DNA of 64,000 nucleotides from Halogeometricum pallidum JCM 14848. Lineage in GTDB: Archaea; Halobacteriota; Halobacteria; Halobacteriales; Haloferacaceae. The stretch is from positions 187,378-251,377 of the forward strand of contig NZ_AOIV01000045.1 of NCBI RefSeq assembly GCF_000337095.1. Reading direction: 5' to 3'. The stretch's first letter is position 1. Each line of letters begins with the position of its first letter. The translations under genes were made by a program, and so were the position numbers. Below the pieces are notes generated by a model. It was not told the origin of the DNA, did not search any database, and was given only the letters and a program-made list of their open reading frames with translations. This document shows, in pieces, positions 59,601 to 64,000 of the stretch.

Positions 59601-60476
59601 ATGGGTACCGAAGAAGCACACGACGACCACGGGCACCACCTCCCGGCGGTGGAGGACTGGCCTCGCGGATTCGGCGAGGCGAGTTGGTGGCCGTTCGTCA
59701 CCGCGGTCGGCGCGGCCGGCATCTACGCCGGCGCGGGTCTCTACATACTCGGACGCGGGGAGGACGCTATCGTCGGATCGATGGTCGGACCCGCGGCGTT
59801 CGTAGGGTCCATCGCCATCTTCCTCGCCGGACTGTACGGTTGGGTCTACCACGCGTTCGTGAGTCACTTCTGGACGCGCGAGGCCAGCGAGAAAGGTGCG
59901 AACAAACTCCGCTGGGGGATGCTCGCGTTCCTCGGTTCGGAACTCGGCACGTTCGGGGCGCTGTTCGGCTACTACTTCTACATCAGGGCCGGCAACTGGG
60001 AGGAGATACTGGTCGGCGTCCCGGAACTGACCGGGTCGTTGGTTCTCATCAACACCGCGCTGCTGATCGCCTCCTCGCTCACGCTCCACTGGGCGCACGT
60101 CGCCATCCGGAAGGACGAGCGCAAGAAGTTCATCGGCGGACTCGCGCTCACGCTGCTCCTCGGCATCGTGTTCATCGGCGGACAGGTGTACGAGTACTAC
60201 GAGTTCATCATCCACGAGGACTTCACCATCATCTCCGGGCTGTTCGGGTCGGCGTTCTTCGGCCTGACCGGCCTGCACGGCCTGCACGTCAGCCTCGGCG
60301 CGGTGCTCATCGGCATCGTATTCGTCCGCGCGCTGATGGGGCAGTACTCCGCGGACCGACACGTCTCGGTCAGTACGGCCTCGATGTACTGGCACTTCGT
60401 GGACGTCGTCTGGATCTTCCTCGTCGTCGTGCTCTACGTCGGCGCGGAACTCGGCACCAGTTCCGGCGTCCTGTAG
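59601..60476 (+). CDS. coxC: Heme-copper oxidase subunit III
   Basis: The 291-residue protein has seven hydrophobic helices and subunit III features: WGMLAFLGSELGTFGALFGYYFYIR (helix with conserved Glu), LVLINTALLIASSLTLHWA, GGQVYEYYEF and the C-terminal GLHGLHVSLGAVLIGIVFVRAL and WHFVDVVWIFLVVVLY. An N-terminal HDDHGHHLPAVEDWP tail is His-rich. The other subunits are not in this stretch, which is common when coxC is separate. It supports the assembly and proton delivery of the terminal oxidase. Confidence 0.92.
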   Translation: MGTEEAHDDHGHHLPAVEDWPRGFGEASWWPFVTAVGAAGIYAGAGLYILGRGEDAIVGSMVGPAAFVGSIAIFLAGLYGWVYHAFVSHFWTREASEKGANKLRWGMLAFLGSELGTFGALFGYYFYIRAGNWEEILVGVPELTGSLVLINTALLIASSLTLHWAHVAIRKDERKKFIGGLALTLLLGIVFIGGQVYEYYEFIIHEDFTIISGLFGSAFFGLTGLHGLHVSLGAVLIGIVFVRALMGQYSADRHVSVSTASMYWHFVDVVWIFLVVVLYVGAELGTSSGVL

Positions 60477-60525
60477 CCGGACCGGACCGCCGCGAGGATC
60501 CTTCTTTCGGCCGCCAACTCGTACC

Positions 60526-61131
60526 GTGATCGTGACTGACGAGACCGATCCGGACCCGCGCGCCCGCCCCGACCGCCCACTCGCTCGACTCGCCGGTCCC
60601 CTCGGAGCCGTCGTCGCCCTCGCGGGCATCGCCGTCGCCGTCGCCCTCTCTCCCTCGTTCTCGTGGACCGCGAGTGCGCTCTCGGACCTCGGGGTCGACC
60701 CGCGGACTTCGCTCCCGTTCAACGGCGGCCTGCTCGTCGGCGGGTGTCTCGCGCTCGGCTACGTCCCCGCGCTCCGGGACGCCTCTCGCACCGTCGCGGC
60801 GACGTACGCGCTCTGCGCCGTCGCGATGGCGGGCGTCGGCGCGTTCCCGTCCGATCAGCCGTTGCACTACCCGGCGGCCGTCTCCTTTTTCGTCCTTCTC
60901 GCGGCGACGCTCGCTCTCGACGGCGCGCGCCGCCGGACGACGGCGACCGGACGGGTCTCGCTGCTTCTCGCCGTCGTCTCGGTGGCGGCGTGGCCACTCT
61001 GGGGGCTGTCGGGTCTCGGTCCCGGAATCGCCGTCCCGGAACTGGTCGGGGCGCTCTCGCTGGCGGCGTGGGTCGTCGCCCTCGCGCCGCCGGCGCCGCT
61101 TCGGCCCCGACTCAGCCGCAGACGACGTTGA
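60526..61131 (+). CDS. DUF998-type membrane protein
   Basis: The 201-residue protein has about six TM helices and the DUF998 pattern: LSPSFSWTASALSDLGVDPRTSLPFNGGLLVGG near residues 41-73, then FPSDQPLHYPAAVSFFVLLA. Start is GTG 60526 or 60532. The family is of unknown function. Its last 20 bp overlap the convergent channel gene. A basic RLSRRRR ends it. Confidence 0.8.
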   Translation: MIVTDETDPDPRARPDRPLARLAGPLGAVVALAGIAVAVALSPSFSWTASALSDLGVDPRTSLPFNGGLLVGGCLALGYVPALRDASRTVAATYALCAVAMAGVGAFPSDQPLHYPAAVSFFVLLAATLALDGARRRTTATGRVSLLLAVVSVAAWPLWGLSGLGPGIAVPELVGALSLAAWVVALAPPAPLRPRLSRRRR

Positions 61132-62764
61132 AGCGGTTGATGTCCTCGTCCGTGCCGGCGACGACGAGCGTGTCCGCGGAGCGGACGACGAAGTCCGGCC
61201 CGACCTCCGTGAGCAGTTCGCCGTCGCGTTCGACGGCGATGACGGTGCAGTTCGTCCGGGCGCGGACGTCCGCCTCCGCGAGCGTCTGGCCCGCTATCTG
61301 GGGCGCGGCGGTCCGGACGATTTCGACCTGCGACTGCGGCGCGATGACCTCCTCTTCGGTGAGGTTCGACGCGAGGATGCGACCGCTGACGGTCGAGAGC
61401 GCGAGGACGTACTCCGCGCCCGCGCGGTAGAGTTTGGCGATGCTCTCGGCGTCGTTGGCGCGGGCGATGACCTCCGTCTCCGGCGACACCTGCTTGATGA
61501 CGAGCGTTGCGAAGATGGCCGTCGTGTCGCTGTCGAGAGCGAGGATGACGCTCTGCGCCTCGTCGATGTCCGCCGAGAGGAGCGCCTGCCTGTTCGTCGC
61601 GTCGCCGACGACGTCGACGCCCGGCGCATCCTCGATGTCGAGGACGACGCTCGGGACGCTCTCCGCGGCGAGGGCGTCGGCGGCCGTCGCGCCCACCTCG
61701 CCGTAGCCGGCGACGACGACCTTCCCGCGGCGGAAGCGCCGCGTCTCCGAGCGCGTGAGGTCCTTCAGACGCGCCAGTTGGTTCTCGCGGCCGGTGACCA
61801 GGAGGATGGTGTGCTCGTCGACGACGGCGTCGGGGTCCGGCGGCGTGACGAACTCGCCGCGGAACCACGCGCCGATGATGTTTACGCCGGTCCGCCGCCC
61901 GATGGCGCTCTCGGCGATGGTGTCGCCTTCGAGGGCGGACCCGCGCTGAACGAGCACCTCGGCCACCTCGAAGTCGTCGCCGATTTCGACGGCGTCGTCG
62001 ATGTCGGTGGCGATGGGGGAGGCGGCCTTGCGCGCGAGGCTCTCCCCGAGGATGCGGCGGGGCGAAACCACCTCGTCGGCGCCGGCGTAGCGGTGGTAGT
62101 CCGACAGCGTGGCGTCCTCGATGAGGCTGATGATGCGCAGGTCCGGCGCCGCCTGCTTCGCCGAGAGGATGATGGAGGCGTTCGTCTCGTCGTCGTCGTC
62201 GGCGACGAGCGCCATCGCCTCCTCGGCGTTGGCCGCCTCCAGCGTCTCGACCGACTCGGGGTCGCCATGAACGACGTCGTACTCCTCGGCGTACAGGCGT
62301 TCGGCCGTCTCGCGGTCGGACTCGACGACGACGTACGGCACGTCGCGCGAGGCTAACTCCTCGACTAAGGTGCCGCCGCGCGAGGTGAACGAGCAGATGA
62401 TGACGTGGTCGGTCAGGTCCGTCCCCGTCGGCGGCGCGGTCCGGAGGGCTTCCTCCACCAACGGGACGATGAACAGCGGCAGGGTGAGGAAGATGACGGT
62501 GACGCCCGATATCATCATCGGGATGGTGATGAGTTTCATCCCCGTCGTCGTCCACTGACCGGCGTCCTCGCCGTACCCCGTCGTCGTGAACGTCTCGACG
62601 ACGACGTGCAGGGCGTCGAGGAACGTGACCGATATCCCCTCGAACGTCGCCATCCCCCACCGGTAGAGGAGGGCGTAACCGACCATCAGAACGGCCACGC
62701 CCGAGAGAAACAGCACGAGTCGGCGCTTCGCTCGAGAGAGGGTCTCGGCGGGGCCATCGACCAT
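61112..62764 (-). CDS. Potassium channel with two cytoplasmic RCK (TrkA) units
   Basis: The 550-residue protein has a two-TM ion-channel pore with the selectivity filter TTTGYGE (about 60-66) between TM1 (about 18-35) and TM2 (about 75-103). Two TrkA-N/TrkA-C pairs follow: HVIICSFTSRGGTLVEEL (about 119-136) and KVVVAGYGEVGATAADAL (about 345-362), each with a TrkA-C module (about 255-330 and 475-545). RCK units bind nucleotides or divalent ions to gate K+ flux, which matters in a salt-in strategist. The first N-lobe has a SFTSRGG loop in place of GxGxxG. Confidence 0.92.
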   Translation of the reverse strand: MVDGPAETLSRAKRRLVLFLSGVAVLMVGYALLYRWGMATFEGISVTFLDALHVVVETFTTTGYGEDAGQWTTTGMKLITIPMMISGVTVIFLTLPLFIVPLVEEALRTAPPTGTDLTDHVIICSFTSRGGTLVEELASRDVPYVVVESDRETAERLYAEEYDVVHGDPESVETLEAANAEEAMALVADDDDETNASIILSAKQAAPDLRIISLIEDATLSDYHRYAGADEVVSPRRILGESLARKAASPIATDIDDAVEIGDDFEVAEVLVQRGSALEGDTIAESAIGRRTGVNIIGAWFRGEFVTPPDPDAVVDEHTILLVTGRENQLARLKDLTRSETRRFRRGKVVVAGYGEVGATAADALAAESVPSVVLDIEDAPGVDVVGDATNRQALLSADIDEAQSVILALDSDTTAIFATLVIKQVSPETEVIARANDAESIAKLYRAGAEYVLALSTVSGRILASNLTEEEVIAPQSQVEIVRTAAPQIAGQTLAEADVRARTNCTVIAVERDGELLTEVGPDFVVRSADTLVVAGTDEDINRFNVVCG

Positions 62765-62790
62765 ATATCCACTTCCAACAGCCCCGAGGG

Positions 62791-62798
62791 CTAAAAGG
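62791..62798 (-). promoter_or_regulatory. TATA box of the channel gene
   Basis: On the minus strand CCTTTTAG lies 27-34 bp before ATG 62764. Confidence 0.5.
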
Positions 62799-62819
62799 TC
62801 GCCGTCCCTCGGTCGACCC

Positions 62820-63206
62820 ATGGGACGCCGCCGCGACGCGTTGCTCGCCCTCGTCGTCCTTCTGCCCGCCGCGGCGGCCGTCGTCGCCCTCGACGCGCCC
62901 GTCACACCCCTCCCCGTCGCCGTCGGTGTCATGGGCACCCTCGCCCTCGAAGCGCTCCTGTCGCTCCGTGCGGCCCGCGTGCGCGCCGTCTGGGAGCGTC
63001 CGGTCGTGCAGGCGACGGCCGTCACCCTCGGCGTCGTCATCCTGACCGTCGCCGTCTCCCTCCTCGGCCCCGCCGCGGCGACGGTGCTCGCCGCCGGCCT
63101 CTGCGCGTACCTCCTCCTTCTGGCCGCGGTGACGCTCCGAGATGCCCTCGGACGCACCGCGAACGCCGAGTCGCGGCCGTCGAACGAGCGTCGACCGCGG
63201 GAATAG
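62820..63206 (+). CDS. Small membrane protein of unknown function
   Basis: The 128-residue protein has about four hydrophobic helices (LLALVVLLPAAAAVVAL; VAVGVMGTLALEALLSL; VTLGVVILTVAVSLL; LAAGLCAYLLLLAAV) and a basic-acidic tail. It is divergent from the channel gene with 55 bp between. Family not recognised. Confidence 0.65.
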   Translation: MGRRRDALLALVVLLPAAAAVVALDAPVTPLPVAVGVMGTLALEALLSLRAARVRAVWERPVVQATAVTLGVVILTVAVSLLGPAAATVLAAGLCAYLLLLAAVTLRDALGRTANAESRPSNERRPRE

Positions 63207-63255
63207 TGTCAATCAAAGGTGACGATTCGACCGAATGGGGGGTCGTTTCTCCGGA

Positions 63256-63264
63256 AAGTATATG
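63256..63264 (+). promoter_or_regulatory. TATA box of the last gene
   Basis: AAGTATATG lies 27-35 bp before ATG 63291. Confidence 0.5.
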
Positions 63265-63290
63265 TCTCGGATTCTGTGATATACCGGCAA

Positions 63291-64000
63291 ATGGATGGAC
63301 AGACAATCGACACGGTACGCGGGTGGGAGACGGTCCCCGTCGAGGCGGGGTACGAGGGACTGCACCGACTCGCCGACGACGGGTTCTCCGGAGCCGTCTC
63401 ATCGGGGGAAACGTGGACGTTCGCCCTCAACGGACGGTTCATCGGCGTCTTCGAGGGAAGTCTCGAATCGTTCGAGGGCGCGGAGCTGACGGCGTACCGC
63501 GCGCCGGACCCCGCGCTCTCGCTTTTGTTCGCGATGCGCGAGACGGGGGGCGAGACGCGCGCGAGCTACTACACGAACGACACGCCGCTCTCGGAGGCCG
63601 ACGAGACGCTGTCGACGGGCGGGTTCACCGGCTACGTCGAACTGTCGGAGAACGTGCTCTCGGGGGACTACTACGTCGCCTACTACGGCGGTAAGTCGAT
63701 GAGCGTGGCGTTCGTCGGCAACAACGACCGGCTCGTCACCGGCGACGAGGCGTTCGAGCAGGCCAACGACGAGGTGGGCATCTACAAGGTAAAGGAGGTC
63801 GACCTCCGGATTCTCGACCTCCCGGAACGACCGGACGACGGCGTTGACGAATCCGAGGAGGCGGAGGACGGGGGCCCGGCCGCGGCGCCGGACGACCCGC
63901 GTCCGGACGTGCAGGCTCCCGAGGCCGCGGCCGCCGACTCACCCGAGACGGTCGACCCCGCCGAGGAGCAGCACGAACCCGCCGCGGACGACCCCCCGAC
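63291..64000 (+). CDS. Haloarchaeal DUF7527-like protein (3' partial)
   Basis: The frame is open from ATG 63291 to the right edge, so the end is missing; 236 residues are visible. The first 180 form a globular domain: MDGQTIDTVRGWETVPV, GFSGAVSSGETWTFALNGRFIGVFEG, DPALSLLFAMRETGGETRA, YYTNDTPLSEADETL, FTGYVELSENVLSGDYYVAYYGGKSMSV. I recall haloarchaeal proteins of this kind as DUF7527; the visible tail (from about 187) is a low-complexity acidic Pro/Ala/Asp linker, so a second domain may follow. Role unknown. Confidence 0.75.
   Translation, partial: MDGQTIDTVRGWETVPVEAGYEGLHRLADDGFSGAVSSGETWTFALNGRFIGVFEGSLESFEGAELTAYRAPDPALSLLFAMRETGGETRASYYTNDTPLSEADETLSTGGFTGYVELSENVLSGDYYVAYYGGKSMSVAFVGNNDRLVTGDEAFEQANDEVGIYKVKEVDLRILDLPERPDDGVDESEEAEDGGPAAAPDDPRPDVQAPEAAAADSPETVDPAEEQHEPAADDPP

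Overview
The window is chromosomal DNA of a halophilic archaeon (class Halobacteria). The evidence is very high GC with G/C in nearly all third codon positions, acidic proteins with D/E-rich tails, Tat signal peptides, TTTAWR-type TATA boxes 25-30 bp before many start codons (leaderless mRNAs), and archaeal genes: archaellum ArlD-type protein, TFE, eS1, uS15, Rpp21, Trm56, KEOPS Pcc1, archaetidylserine synthase, TatA and pilin clusters. A member of the Haloferacales is my best guess; the genus cannot be settled from this stretch.

Layout. 1-5.3 kb is the end of a chemotaxis/motility region: CheC (cut by the left edge), CheD, a Cache-HAMP membrane sensor that lacks a signalling domain, an ArlD/ArlE-type archaellum protein and an actin-fold protein. 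5.3-10.5 kb holds metabolic and stress genes: PfkB sugar kinase, acyl-CoA dehydrogenase, UspA, a RIO-like kinase and a DUF4112 protein. 10.6-14.3 kb is a proline catabolism module: proline dehydrogenase, an HTH_10-type regulator and P5C-type aldehyde dehydrogenase, with a structured inverted repeat before the first gene. 14.3-34.8 kb is mixed core and housekeeping: SRPBCC and small membrane proteins, LEA2 surface protein, AbrB-PhoU regulator, NAD-kinase-like protein, CinA-like protein, Tat-exported GDPD, TFE with DUF2110, Trm56, SDR, epimerase, DUF2797, two GT4 glycosyltransferases, Rpp21, YhbY, MscS, HD hydrolase, peroxiredoxin, DoxX and TatA.

34.9-45.8 kb starts with tRNA-Arg(CCT), followed by partial copies of its own 3' end and an AT-rich island. 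Then comes a seven-gene, overlapping type IV pilus-like operon: an oversized PilB ATPase, PilC and five prepilin-like proteins, with a sixth prepilin-like gene on the opposite strand. 45.9-51.2 kb has an FNT transporter, a Tat-exported beta-helix protein, an aminotransferase and a two-domain UspA protein. 51.7 kb is tRNA-Ala(GGC), again with partial copies of its 3' end beyond it. 52-54.7 kb is the conserved archaeal cluster uS15 / RecJ-Cdc45-like / Pcc1 / eS1. 55-61 kb holds halocyanin, archaetidylserine synthase, a second acyl-CoA dehydrogenase, a squalene/phytoene synthase and a heme-copper oxidase subunit III. 61-64 kb has a K+ channel with two RCK units and a haloarchaeal protein cut by the right edge.

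No CRISPR array, intact transposase, integrase, prophage or rRNA was seen. The least explained features are the HAMP-only sensor in the chemotaxis block, the pilus operon with its giant acidic ATPase, the RecJ/Cdc45-like protein without catalytic aspartates, TFE with a degraded zinc ribbon, the tRNA 3'-end copies, and two intergenic stretches that look like uncalled or decayed genes.
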